Both the position numbers and the translations under genes were made by a program. Shown here piece by piece: positions 33,411 through 42,775 of a DNA stretch of 64,000 bases (its first letter is position 1; the number at the start of each line of letters is the position of its first letter). The stretch lies in contig NZ_JAKLTO010000003.1 in the NCBI RefSeq assembly GCF_022012335.1, forward strand, positions 415,487-479,486. The letters run 5' to 3'. Under the pieces are notes generated by a model. That model had not been told where the DNA came from. It searched no databases and saw only the letters and a list, made by a program, of their open reading frames with translations. Source of the stretch: Flavobacterium sp. SM15. GTDB lineage: Bacteria > Bacteroidota > Bacteroidia > Flavobacteriales > Flavobacteriaceae.

Positions 33411-34088
33411 TTAAGGAGTAGTTGACGAAACCTGAAGCACTTTACCGTTAAAATATTGATTTCCGGTCAAAGCAAAATTAAAAATATAATCCGCCATTTC
33501 TTTCGCTTTAATTGGAGCTTCATAACCCGGAAAAGCCTCTTGCAGCATTTCAGTTTGAACTGCCCCTAAAGCCAAAACATTGAATGAAATCCCTCTTTCT
33601 TTGTACTCTTCGGCAAGCAGTTCCGACAAGGTTATCACAGCGCCTTTACTTGAACTATAGGCCGAAAGCCCTGCAAATTTCATACTTCCCTGAATACCGC
33701 CCATAGAACTTATTGTAACTACATGACTGCCTTTTTTAAGGTAAGGCAAACAGATTCTAGTTAGATTTGCCACACCAAAAACATTCACCTTATATACATT
33801 TTCAAATTCTTCGGAAGAAATTTCACCAAAAGGCTTATTCAAAAGAGAACCTGCATTGTGAATGATTACATCTACGTTCTTCCAACTTGATTCAATAAAA
33901 TGATCAACTTTGCCCAAATCTTTTTCCAAAGACAAATCTACAGAAAGACAGGTAATGTTTGAATTCCCCAACAACCCTTGCGGAATCTTGCGGGAAACAG
34001 CCAAAACCTGATGTCCGGCCTGAGCAAACTGCAATGCCAATTCATAGCCAATTCCTCGTGAAGTCCCAGTGATGATAATGTTTTTCAT
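33411..34088 (-). CDS. Short-chain dehydrogenase/reductase
   Basis: 225 residues, classical SDR: NAD(P)-binding TGTSRGIGYELA (residues 7-18), NAG motif IHNAGSLLN (about 75-83), catalytic Ser in VVTISSMGG (about 123-131) and YSSSKG (about 143-148) with catalytic Tyr and Lys. The basic residues at TGTSRGIG suggest NADP(H). It is downstream of pdhC beyond a terminator and directly upstream of the SprT-like gene. Substrate unknown. Confidence 0.9.
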   Translation of the reverse strand: MKNIIITGTSRGIGYELALQFAQAGHQVLAVSRKIPQGLLGNSNITCLSVDLSLEKDLGKVDHFIESSWKNVDVIIHNAGSLLNKPFGEISSEEFENVYKVNVFGVANLTRICLPYLKKGSHVVTISSMGGIQGSMKFAGLSAYSSSKGAVITLSELLAEEYKERGISFNVLALGAVQTEMLQEAFPGYEAPIKAKEMADYIFNFALTGNQYFNGKVLQVSSTTP

Positions 34089-34104
34089 AAAACTAAAATA
34101 CTAA

Positions 34105-34135
34105 AAATCCCGTCCTGAATTTCAAAACGGGATTT
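34105..34135 (-). terminator. Terminator of pdhA-pdhC
   Basis: Stem AAATCCCGT / ACGGGATTT with a 13-nt loop, read leftward and followed by T residues, 22 bp after the pdhC stop. Confidence 0.8.
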
Positions 34136-34156
34136 AATTTATTAAAAACAACGGGC

Positions 34157-35764
34157 TTACGCCAACATCGTTACTGGATTTTCTAAATATTGACGTAAAG
34201 TCTGTAAGAACTGTGCCCCAGTTGCTCCGTCTACGGTTCTGTGGTCGCACGCCAATGTAACTGTCATCGTATTACCCACAACAATTTGTCCGTTTCTTAC
34301 TACTGGTTTTTCTTCAATAGCCCCTACTGATAAAATTGCAGAATTCGGTTGGTTAATGATCGAGGTAAACGATTGGATTCCGAACATTCCCAGGTTGGAT
34401 ACCGTGAAAGTACTTCCTTCCATTTCTGCCGGAGTCAGTTTTTTATTTTTTGCTTTTACTGCTAAATCTTTAACGTTAGCACCGATTTGAGACAAACTCA
34501 TTTGATCGGTAAAATTCAATACCGGAACAACCAATCCGTCTTCAACGGCAACGGCAACACCAATATTTACATGATGATTGATGATCATTGCATCCTCTCT
34601 CCATTGTGAATTTACCTGTGGATGTTTTTTAAGTGCCATCGCACATGCTTTCACCACCATATCGTTGAATGATACTTTGGTATCAGGTACGGTATTGATA
34701 ACCGCTCTCGATTTCATGGCTTCATCCATCGCTACTTCAATAGTTAAGTAGTAATGCGGTGCCGTGAATTTCGACTCTGCCAAACGACGTGCAATTGTTT
34801 TACGCATCTGCGAATTTTTGATTTCCTCTTGGAATTTCTCTCCTGCCGGAACAAATGGTTTTACAGCCGGTGCAGAAGCAGAAGCCACAACCGCTTGAGA
34901 AGCAGCAGCCTGTGGTGTAAATCCTTCTACATCACTTTTTACGATTCTTCCGTTTTCACCTGAACCTTTTACTTGTGCTAAATCAATTCCTTTGTCCTGT
35001 GCAATTTTTTTAGCTAAAGGAGAAGCAAACACTCTTCCACTCGCATTGGTATTTTGAACTGGTGCTGTTGCCGAAGTAGGCACTATCACTTCCGCTTTAG
35101 CTTCTGTCTTTGGTGCATCAACACTTCCGCCAGCTTTAAAATTGGCTGCAATACCCGAAACATCTGTTCCTGCAGGGCCAATAATTGCTAAAATACTGTC
35201 AACCGGAGCAGTTTGCCCTTCGTTAACTCCAATATATAAAAGTGTTCCGGCGTTAAACGATTCGAACTCCATCGTTGCTTTGTCCGTTTCGATTTCCGCA
35301 AGAATATCACCTTCTTTTACGGTGTCTCCTATTTTTTTCAACCAAGTGGCTACCGTACCATCCGTCATGGTATCGCTCAAACGTGGCATGGTTACCACTT
35401 TCACGCCTGCCGGAATTTCAACTGCTGTAGCTGCCGGAGCCTCTGCTTTAGTTTCGACAGCTGGTGCCGCATCAGTTTTGGCTGCCGGTGCACTTGCTCC
35501 GCTTAATAAAGCCGAGATATCTTCACCTGGTTGCCCTATAATTGCTAAAAGTGAATCTACCGGAGCCGATTCGCCTTCCTGAATTCCAATATGCAAAAGC
35601 GTACCCGCATTGAAAGATTCAAATTCCATTGTTGCTTTATCCGTTTCGATTTCCGCAAGAATGTCTCCTTCTTTAACAACGTCTCCCACTTTTTTTAACC
35701 AAGTTGCCACAACTCCTTCGGTCATGGTGTCGCTCAAACGCGGCATGGTAATTACTACTGCCAT
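34157..35764 (-). CDS. pdhC: Pyruvate dehydrogenase E2, dihydrolipoamide acetyltransferase
   Basis: 535-residue core subunit of the pyruvate dehydrogenase complex, transferring the acetyl group from lipoamide to CoA. Two lipoyl domains are visible (EIETDKATMEFESF at about 41-54 and again at about 164-177), joined by Ala/Pro-rich linkers, then an E1/E3-binding domain (ASPLAKKIAQDKGIDLAQVK, about 247-266) and the catalytic domain ending in ACDHRTVDGATGAQFL with the HxxxD active site (about 507-522). It begins 6 bp after pdhA. E1-beta and E3 genes are not here, so the complex is encoded at several loci. Confidence 0.97.
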   Translation of the reverse strand: MAVVITMPRLSDTMTEGVVATWLKKVGDVVKEGDILAEIETDKATMEFESFNAGTLLHIGIQEGESAPVDSLLAIIGQPGEDISALLSGASAPAAKTDAAPAVETKAEAPAATAVEIPAGVKVVTMPRLSDTMTDGTVATWLKKIGDTVKEGDILAEIETDKATMEFESFNAGTLLYIGVNEGQTAPVDSILAIIGPAGTDVSGIAANFKAGGSVDAPKTEAKAEVIVPTSATAPVQNTNASGRVFASPLAKKIAQDKGIDLAQVKGSGENGRIVKSDVEGFTPQAAASQAVVASASAPAVKPFVPAGEKFQEEIKNSQMRKTIARRLAESKFTAPHYYLTIEVAMDEAMKSRAVINTVPDTKVSFNDMVVKACAMALKKHPQVNSQWREDAMIINHHVNIGVAVAVEDGLVVPVLNFTDQMSLSQIGANVKDLAVKAKNKKLTPAEMEGSTFTVSNLGMFGIQSFTSIINQPNSAILSVGAIEEKPVVRNGQIVVGNTMTVTLACDHRTVDGATGAQFLQTLRQYLENPVTMLA

Positions 35765-35770
35765 AATCGA

Positions 35771-36769
35771 TTATAATTTATGTGGTAAAAATGGATAATT
35801 TTCTTGTTCATATACAACATCATACAACTGATTTACTTCTGGATACGGAGACTCTTCGGCGAATTTCTCACATTCATCTACTAAATCTTTCACGCGCTGA
35901 TCGATAACTTCAATTTCAGCCTCAGTTGCATAGTTGTTTTCTTTAATAATGTCTAAAACCTGAGTGATCGGATCGATTTTTCTGTACTCGTCTACTTCTT
36001 CTTTGGTTCTATAATGTTGTGCATCCGACATTGAATGTCCTCGGTAACGATACGTTTTCATTTCAAGGAACGTTGGACCATCGCCACGACGTGCTCTTTC
36101 GATAGCTTCGTGCATTGCTTCGGCTACTTTAATTGGGTTCATCCCATCAACAGGTCCACATGGCATTTCATAACCTAACCCTAATTTCCAGATATCGGTA
36201 TGATTAGCCGTTCTTTCAACCGAAGTTCCCATCGCATATCCATTGTTTTCCACAATAAAAACTACCGGAAGTTTCCACAACATCGCCATATTGAACGCTT
36301 CGTGAAGTGATCCCTGACGTGCAGCTCCATCACCAAAATAAGTTAAGGTTACTCCACCTGTATTAAAATATTTATCTCCAAAAGCAATTCCTGCTCCAAC
36401 GGGGATTTGTGCTCCTACAATTCCATGCCCACCATAAAAACCGTGTTCTTTATCAAAAATGTGCATGGATCCCCCCATACCTTTCGAAGTTCCGGTTACC
36501 TTACCTAATAATTCAGCCATTACTCTTTTCGGGTCTGTCCCCATTCCGATAGGCTGAACGTGGTTTCGGTAAGCGGTAATCATTTTATCTTTAGACAAGT
36601 CCATAGCGTGTAAAGCTCCCGCTAAAACCGCCTCTTGCCCGTTATATAAATGTAGAAATCCTCTAACTTTCTGTTGAATGTATAATGCAGCGAGTTTGTC
36701 TTCGAACTTTCTCCAGAACTGCATGTCTTCGTACCATTTTAGGTAAACTTCTTTTGTAATTGGTTTCAT
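35771..36769 (-). CDS. pdhA: Pyruvate dehydrogenase E1 component, alpha subunit
   Basis: 332 residues of the alpha2-beta2 type E1. ThDP-binding motif GDGAARQGSLHEAFNMAMLW ... ENNGYAMGT at about residues 147-185. The loop with regulatory-type serines, RYRGHSMSDAQHYRTKEEV, is at about 246-264. Works with an E1-beta encoded elsewhere and with PdhC encoded 6 bp downstream. A good promoter candidate with an embedded palindrome lies 80-110 bp upstream. Confidence 0.97.
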   Translation of the reverse strand: MKPITKEVYLKWYEDMQFWRKFEDKLAALYIQQKVRGFLHLYNGQEAVLAGALHAMDLSKDKMITAYRNHVQPIGMGTDPKRVMAELLGKVTGTSKGMGGSMHIFDKEHGFYGGHGIVGAQIPVGAGIAFGDKYFNTGGVTLTYFGDGAARQGSLHEAFNMAMLWKLPVVFIVENNGYAMGTSVERTANHTDIWKLGLGYEMPCGPVDGMNPIKVAEAMHEAIERARRGDGPTFLEMKTYRYRGHSMSDAQHYRTKEEVDEYRKIDPITQVLDIIKENNYATEAEIEVIDQRVKDLVDECEKFAEESPYPEVNQLYDVVYEQENYPFLPHKL

Positions 36770-36847
36770 TCGTTTGTTTGCTTTTTACAAGCACTTCTCA
36801 TAACAAGACAAAAAGCACTTTTCTGTTTCTCACAATTTTGCGAAATG

Positions 36848-36879
36848 CAAAAGTAACACTTCCTATTAAGAAGTGAAAA
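36848..36879 (-). promoter_or_regulatory. Promoter of pdhA-pdhC with an operator-like palindrome
   Basis: On the minus strand TACTTTTG (36855 to 36848) fits TAnnTTTG; 19 bases upstream lies TTC in place of TTG. The spacer between the two boxes holds the palindrome CACTTC, 7 nt, GAAGTG (36857-36875), placed so that a bound protein would block RNA polymerase. Confidence 0.55.
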
Positions 36880-36903
36880 TTTAAACTCAGGATTTTATAA
36901 ATA

Positions 36904-37386
36904 TCACAAAAAGTTTTTATCAAACATCAGGGGCAACAAATTCTTTAAAGAATCTGATTTATAAACTTTACCAACTGCTCCCATAAAATAAATTTCAATG
37001 GGTACATCCTGACGAAATTCATACTCAGCAATCGACTGACGGCACGCACCGCAAGGAGGAATCGGATCAGAAATCTCTTTATCATCTGCCGTTGCAGAAA
37101 TTGCAATTTTCAAAATTTTAGCATCCGGATAAATAGCCCCTGCTTGAAAGATAGCCACACGCTCTGCACACAACCCAGACGGATAGGCAGCATTCTCTTG
37201 ATTAGAACCCAACACCACCTTACCATTATCCAACAATATAGCCGCTCCCACTCTAAATTTGGAATAAGGGGCATAAGCTTTTTTCCTGATTTTAATCGCC
37301 TGACCCATCAATTCATTTACCTCTAAAGCAAGATCTTCACGGGAATCAAACACCGAAAACGTTGATGTAACACTAATACTCTTCAT
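36904..37386 (-). CDS. cdd: Cytidine deaminase
   Basis: 160-residue zinc enzyme of pyrimidine salvage (cytidine or deoxycytidine to uridine or deoxyuridine). Zinc and proton-shuttle residues are C73 and E75 in GLCAERVAIF, and C112 and C115 in PPCGACRQS. YSKFRVGAAI and SNQENAAYPSG form the nucleoside site. Length suits the homotetrameric class, with a slightly long N-terminus. It lies between porV and pdhA on the minus strand, separated from each by a terminator or a promoter, so it is probably transcribed on its own. Confidence 0.96.
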   Translation of the reverse strand: MKSISVTSTFSVFDSREDLALEVNELMGQAIKIRKKAYAPYSKFRVGAAILLDNGKVVLGSNQENAAYPSGLCAERVAIFQAGAIYPDAKILKIAISATADDKEISDPIPPCGACRQSIAEYEFRQDVPIEIYFMGAVGKVYKSDSLKNLLPLMFDKNFL

Positions 37387-37411
37387 TCAATCACATTATT
37401 ACAGACAAAAA

Positions 37412-37436
37412 ATCCAAATTCAAAACGAATTTGGAT
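37412..37436 (-). terminator. Terminator of porU-porV
   Basis: Stem ATCCAAATTC / GAATTTGGAT with a 5-nt loop, followed on the minus strand by a T-run; 23 bp after the porV stop. Confidence 0.85.
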
Positions 37437-37459
37437 AGTTTATTAATTAAATTTTATTC

Positions 37460-38653
37460 CTATAAATCATCATACGAATCACCAAAATTAAATGTTAAGG
37501 AGAATCGCAGTGTATTTTCCAGTGGGTTTCTTACTTTCGAAGTAGAGAACAAATACGAAACGTCTACTTTTACGATATTATATTTGAATCCTGCACCAAT
37601 CGTTGCAAATTTTCTTGCCCCTTTCTCTATACTTTCATTGAAATACCCCGCTCTAAAAGCAAAAGAATCTTGATACCAATATTCTGCTCCTAAAGCCCAG
37701 GTAAACTCTTTCAACTCTTCACCAAAACCATCGGGCGCATCCCCAAAAGATTTAAAAATACCCGAAGCCCAGCCAATTTTTCTGTAACGTTGATTTGCTT
37801 CTGAATAAGCGGTACTTACTTCGCTTTGATCGATGTTTCCATCTCCATTCCTATCGGTTGGAACCACTTTTTCCGGAGTTGGAACCAATAATTTATTAAC
37901 CTCACCAATTACGGAAACTTTATTGTACTCGTCCATGATGAAATCAAAACCTCCTCCTAACTTTAAATTCGAAGGTAAAAAGTTCGAACTGCGCTCCACA
38001 TCTCCATCATAAGAGATTTTCGGCCCCAGGTTCTGGAAATTAAATCCTAAACGGTAACGCCCGTTAAAGTCGCTTAACGCAATTTCTTCCGACTGGTAAA
38101 ACCCGGAAACATCAACCGCAAAAGAATTTGCCGCAGAAGCATCCACATTCTCCGATTGTACTTTTAGCGCAGAACGAATGTAACGTCCGGCAACCCCCAT
38201 GGAGAATTGCTCGCTTAACTTTAGGGAATACGACAAATCAAAAGCCATTTCATTTGGGCTCACTGTTCGAGTTAACTCGTTCGGATCACCGGTTTCTCTT
38301 AATTCGATATCTCCTAAACCAAAATAACGCAAACTCGCCGCAAATGCACTACGATCGTTGAATCGGTTATAAAAAGTCACCTGCCCTAACGAAATATCAT
38401 TGGCAATACTGGTCAAATAAGGAGTATAACTTACTGAAAAACCATATTTGTTAGGCGAAAAAGCATATTTTGAAGGATTGTACTGCTGTGAAAAAACATC
38501 CGCAGAAGTAGCAACTCCCATATCACCTAAACCGGCTGCTCGAGCATCGGCTGAAATTAAAAGAAAAGGAACTCCTGTGGTAATCACCCTATCTTGTGCA
38601 TTAACTAATTGTGCTACAAGCAAAAACAGGATTCCAATTGATATTTTTTTCAT
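37460..38653 (-). CDS. porV: T9SS outer-membrane protein PorV (LptO)
   Basis: 397 residues. Signal peptide MKKISIGILFLLVAQLVNAQ, then a FadL-like beta-barrel rich in aromatic-ended strands, closing with the typical outer-membrane C-terminus ENTLRFSLTFNFGDSYDDL. Family markers near the start are VPFLLISADARAAGLGDMGV and SQQYNPSKYAF. PorV carries T9SS cargo from the translocon to the PorU attachment complex and is required for secretion of many CTD proteins. It is 38 bp downstream of porU, and the porU-porV-gldJ neighbourhood is the known Flavobacterium arrangement. Confidence 0.95.
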   Translation of the reverse strand: MKKISIGILFLLVAQLVNAQDRVITTGVPFLLISADARAAGLGDMGVATSADVFSQQYNPSKYAFSPNKYGFSVSYTPYLTSIANDISLGQVTFYNRFNDRSAFAASLRYFGLGDIELRETGDPNELTRTVSPNEMAFDLSYSLKLSEQFSMGVAGRYIRSALKVQSENVDASAANSFAVDVSGFYQSEEIALSDFNGRYRLGFNFQNLGPKISYDGDVERSSNFLPSNLKLGGGFDFIMDEYNKVSVIGEVNKLLVPTPEKVVPTDRNGDGNIDQSEVSTAYSEANQRYRKIGWASGIFKSFGDAPDGFGEELKEFTWALGAEYWYQDSFAFRAGYFNESIEKGARKFATIGAGFKYNIVKVDVSYLFSTSKVRNPLENTLRFSLTFNFGDSYDDL

Positions 38654-38691
38654 TTTACCATTAAAATTAATTCAACAAATATACTATTTTA

Positions 38692-41600
38692 TTAAAGGAT
38701 TACAAGTTTCTCGATTTTTTCGGCCTTTTTATTTGTAATAGACGAACGCACCGTTAACTTATATACATAGACTCCTTTTCCAATTCGATCCCCAAAATCA
38801 TCTTTACCGTCCCACTGAATTTCCCTGCAAAGAAAGCCATCAGTCGCTACAGATTGATTTATGGTTTTTACCACCTTACCGGTAATGGTCATAATCTGCA
38901 CCTGAACATCCAAAGGCTCGAAAGGATGATTGTGCGAAAACCAAAATTCAGTATAACTCACAAACGGATTTGGATAATTCAAAACATTCGATAGTGACAT
39001 GTCTTCATCCCCCATAACAACAAACTGAATATCCGCCATTGCAAAATTATTATACACATCCCAAACTTTGAGTGTCAGGGCATGCAGACCTTTTGCCAAA
39101 TTCCTAAATGGAAAACGAATAACTCCATGGGTATAATCATTTGGCTGGGTTTCAAAATAATCATTTAAAATATAGGGTTTGGTTTCATCACCATCTAAAA
39201 TAGCTACAATATCGTGACCAATACCACTAGCAGTATTAATTCCATTTTCATCCGAAAGAAAAGCCAACAAAATAGGCGAAGCATTGGTTATCCCTCCCGA
39301 AACAAAAGTTTCGTCATTCATATACAATCGAATCTTCGGCGGCTGATTGTCTGTAGGAGCATTAAGATTGATGTCTCCAATTCGGATATCTCTGCTGTAT
39401 CCTGTATGGTCCTCTAACGGTTGGGTGTTTTTCGCATAAAAACTCACTTTTCCATTTCCAACCGGCATCATAATATCTTTAGGCACAATAAAACCAAACT
39501 CAAACTGACCGTTCACCACCGCGGCATTTCCACGAAAAACAGTTTCCCCAAGAGTTTCAAAAGGCATTATATACAATTGGTTTCCAACAAAGGTTCCATC
39601 ATTACCCAAAGTTCTTCGCTGAATATTCTTATCAAAAATCTGCACAGCCAAATCACCTTTATAATTCGCGAGTAAATTCCCTGATTCATCCACAACTTCT
39701 CCTGAAAGCTTCACATAACTCAAGGCCTTCAAAATATCCGTAGATTGAGCAATGGGAACATCGTTAATTTTCGTCAAGCGCACTTCCGGTTTAGGAATCG
39801 CCAACTTTAAAGCCGGATCTCCAACATAAAAGACTACATTTCTATCACGAGAAGTTTGCGCGTTTTTAGTTAAGCGCAACGCCTCAGAAATAGTAGTATA
39901 ATTTGTCGTATTAGCAGGAAACAATTTAGAAAACAATTCCCTGTTAATCACCTCACCCGGCCCCTTTCCAATTTCCCTAGTTGTTGTCACTAAAGCAATT
40001 GCACCTCCAGCCCTGTTCCAATACATATACTCCCCTCCGGTAGGCCGGTACGGATTATCAAAACGTGTAAACTCACAGGTTATTGTAACAAATAAAGGAT
40101 AACGGTAGCGATTTTTAAGATTTTGCGCATCCACTTTCTCAAAAAGGCGCTCTTGAGCCAGACCGTCTTCACCTCCATGTCCAAAATAACTAGCCACCAA
40201 AGCACCACTTTCAATCTCATTTAAAAAATCGGCTTTGGCCGTCGGATATTGTTCACCCCCAGAAGTTGTAACCTGTAGATAAGCATCCGAGTGAATCTTT
40301 TTTGCATTTAAGAACGGCTTCCAACTTACCACATCATCAGCAAGACCATCTAAATCAAGTTCCAGGGTATAATCCTGTGTACCGTATTCTGCATCGTCAG
40401 AAAGGAAAACTACATTATTTCTCCATCTCCCATAAGATTTCTCATCGTGGTACTCAATTACTTTATTTACCATTTCATCAGCCTGAGCTACAGAACTCAC
40501 AAGCATCCTTCCAACCGCCAAATCCAATCCTAAAGCAGTTTGCATTGTACCTTCGTTATCCCCCATGAGCACATAAAAATCATCCGACATAAAGGTGGAA
40601 TAATTCGAAAAATTTTCAGAAGAACCTCCACTTGATGACGGACTTACAGGGAAAACAGACTGAAAAACAGGAACGACATTGGTATTGTTGAATATTACAT
40701 TTTTATAATCAAAAGAAGTATCCCCAAACAAATTCACGTATTTAAAAGAATGACTTGAAAACAAACCACTGTTGTCGTAAATGTATTTGATTAAATTTCG
40801 AATTGCCCCAATATCCTGTTTCCCTGAGGAAAACTCTTGATAAATCAAAGGGAGCTCGACAACTTTCACATTCAACTGAGAATAGTTTCTGTGAAATTCA
40901 GCAAGACGCTCAGCCTGAGGTTTTAAAAAAGAAGGCGTTACAATCAAATAATCAAGCCCTTCATTAACACCCAGATTATTTTTAAAAATTGTTCCTTTCA
41001 AATCCTGATTGGCTATTCGTGTATTAGAAAGCGTAGGCGGCACATACACATCCGCCATATCCAGAGCCACATAACGGCGTTCAGATCCCATTGGCGCTTT
41101 GAACGAATAATTGGATTGTCCCGAAGTATCCAATTTTTCAACATTATAAATATCGGTCACATCCCAGACCTGTGAAATTCCGTTTGCAGATGAGAACTGA
41201 TACTCTGCAACTCCAATATTTGTGGGAACCAAATCGTTTTTAAAGAAAAACTGACGCCCATATCCCTGAAGGCTTCTTTTTGCCACAACCGTAATATTAT
41301 CCAGATAACCGTTTGAAGAAGGCACTCCTCCATTTACAAAATCAAGCCCAATGGAAATATTTGGCGAAGTAGCAGTGTAGGTTCCAATAAACACATTTTC
41401 ATAGGCCGATACGTGAACTATTGCGCTTAGCGGAGTAAAACTCATGCTTCCGAGTTCCTGCCCATTTGCCTTAACTTTGAAAGACGTAGCATTATAAGAG
41501 GCTGAAATCGCATTCACTTTTACTTTTACAGGAACACTTGTAACAATATTCGGAAAAGTAAAACCAAACGATTGACTGTTTTCAAAATTAAAAGCTTCTC

Positions 41601-42564
41601 CTACCCATTTCCTACCTAAACGACCCACATTAATTTTATCAATTTCATGGTATTGATAATCATCAAAATCGGTAAAAACTCTATCCGGAGCAGCAGTTGG
41701 CTGAGTTAAAGCAGCCATACGCTTCCCATTCCCACCTTGAACCGTAACATAATAATAGGATTTTGAATCGTATAAATTCACACTTGTATAACTGTCTGTA
41801 TTCCAAACATCTACTCCTTCTGCATAAAAAAGCACGTAATCTCCATCGTTGAAAACTCCATCCGATTCACCTACAACCTGAATTGCGTTTTCTTCCAAAT
41901 CTTTAGGATAGTAAACAGAATTCTGAAGCGGAATCATACGTCCTCCGTTACCGTAAATTTTAATTCTCCTAGGATCTATATTGGTATCCAAGCCCAAACG
42001 CTGTAAAAAAGCCTTATCTAAGCGATAAACCCCAGATTTCTCTACATAAAATCGATACCAATCTCCGGTAGCCAAAACCGAATTGGTCAAGGTAAAACGC
42101 GCTGAGGAATCTTTAACCGAGTCTGCCTTATAAGAATATCGAAACGTAAATGATTTCACTTTTCGAACAACACCGCCTTCATTAATTATTGGGGAAAAAG
42201 TGATTAGTCCACTATAAACATCTCGCGCTATACTATAATTAAGAGACGCTTTTATCGAATTTGGCAGATTATCAAAAGAAAGATCTTTAAGGTCGTTTTT
42301 TGAAATGGTTTCGTAAACAATATTTGAAATTTCGAGAGACTTCTCATCTACAACCCCTTGGGCTGGGAAAAGTTTTTTAAACATTACCGTCTTGGTAGCA
42401 GGGTTAAACTCCAGATTTCTAACATTAAACTGAGGAATTAAATAAGCTATGGAATCAATATAATAATTAGTTGCCGGTTTCCAGTCCACAACTACCTCTT
42501 CCCTCTGCTGGGCCATGCAAAAGAAAGAAAAGAAAAAAATAATAACCTGTAACTGTTTTTTCAT
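38692..42564 (-). CDS. porU: T9SS sortase PorU (C25 family)
   Basis: 1290 residues. Signal peptide MKKQLQVIIFFFSFFCMAQ. The central gingipain-type C25 domain has the catalytic histidine in ASYFGHGGEDGLAQERL (about residue 793) and the cysteine in FVTITCEFTRFDNPY (about 829). A C-terminal T9SS-like domain (NVLNYPNPFVSYTEFWFSHN ... GVYVYKLTVRS) keeps it on the cell surface. PorU removes the C-terminal signal of cargo and attaches the protein to lipid. It is co-transcribed with porV and divergent from gldJ across about 210 bp. Length and motifs are normal for PorU. Confidence 0.96.
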   Translation of the reverse strand: MKKQLQVIIFFFSFFCMAQQREEVVVDWKPATNYYIDSIAYLIPQFNVRNLEFNPATKTVMFKKLFPAQGVVDEKSLEISNIVYETISKNDLKDLSFDNLPNSIKASLNYSIARDVYSGLITFSPIINEGGVVRKVKSFTFRYSYKADSVKDSSARFTLTNSVLATGDWYRFYVEKSGVYRLDKAFLQRLGLDTNIDPRRIKIYGNGGRMIPLQNSVYYPKDLEENAIQVVGESDGVFNDGDYVLFYAEGVDVWNTDSYTSVNLYDSKSYYYVTVQGGNGKRMAALTQPTAAPDRVFTDFDDYQYHEIDKINVGRLGRKWVGEAFNFENSQSFGFTFPNIVTSVPVKVKVNAISASYNATSFKVKANGQELGSMSFTPLSAIVHVSAYENVFIGTYTATSPNISIGLDFVNGGVPSSNGYLDNITVVAKRSLQGYGRQFFFKNDLVPTNIGVAEYQFSSANGISQVWDVTDIYNVEKLDTSGQSNYSFKAPMGSERRYVALDMADVYVPPTLSNTRIANQDLKGTIFKNNLGVNEGLDYLIVTPSFLKPQAERLAEFHRNYSQLNVKVVELPLIYQEFSSGKQDIGAIRNLIKYIYDNSGLFSSHSFKYVNLFGDTSFDYKNVIFNNTNVVPVFQSVFPVSPSSSGGSSENFSNYSTFMSDDFYVLMGDNEGTMQTALGLDLAVGRMLVSSVAQADEMVNKVIEYHDEKSYGRWRNNVVFLSDDAEYGTQDYTLELDLDGLADDVVSWKPFLNAKKIHSDAYLQVTTSGGEQYPTAKADFLNEIESGALVASYFGHGGEDGLAQERLFEKVDAQNLKNRYRYPLFVTITCEFTRFDNPYRPTGGEYMYWNRAGGAIALVTTTREIGKGPGEVINRELFSKLFPANTTNYTTISEALRLTKNAQTSRDRNVVFYVGDPALKLAIPKPEVRLTKINDVPIAQSTDILKALSYVKLSGEVVDESGNLLANYKGDLAVQIFDKNIQRRTLGNDGTFVGNQLYIMPFETLGETVFRGNAAVVNGQFEFGFIVPKDIMMPVGNGKVSFYAKNTQPLEDHTGYSRDIRIGDINLNAPTDNQPPKIRLYMNDETFVSGGITNASPILLAFLSDENGINTASGIGHDIVAILDGDETKPYILNDYFETQPNDYTHGVIRFPFRNLAKGLHALTLKVWDVYNNFAMADIQFVVMGDEDMSLSNVLNYPNPFVSYTEFWFSHNHPFEPLDVQVQIMTITGKVVKTINQSVATDGFLCREIQWDGKDDFGDRIGKGVYVYKLTVRSSITNKKAEKIEKLVIL

Positions 42565-42717
42565 TCCTTTAGTAACGCTATATTGGTAAAGTTATTACAA
42601 ATAGATAAAATATTTTCGGGAATAGCTAATTTTACACAATATATGTTATGCAAAAACGTTATACCGGAAGAGTTTAACAGTATTTTATATTTTTTTTAAT
42701 AATTTGAAAAAAAGGTG

Positions 42718-42747
42718 TTGGAGTTTAATGGTTAATTACTATATTGC
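42718..42747 (+). promoter_or_regulatory. Promoter of gldJ
   Basis: TTG (42718-42720), 19 nt, then TATATTGC (42740-42747), one mismatch to TAnnTTTG; 28 bases before the gldJ ATG. Confidence 0.6.
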
Positions 42748-42775
42748 GGCACTAAATTTATTACCTACTTGAAGT

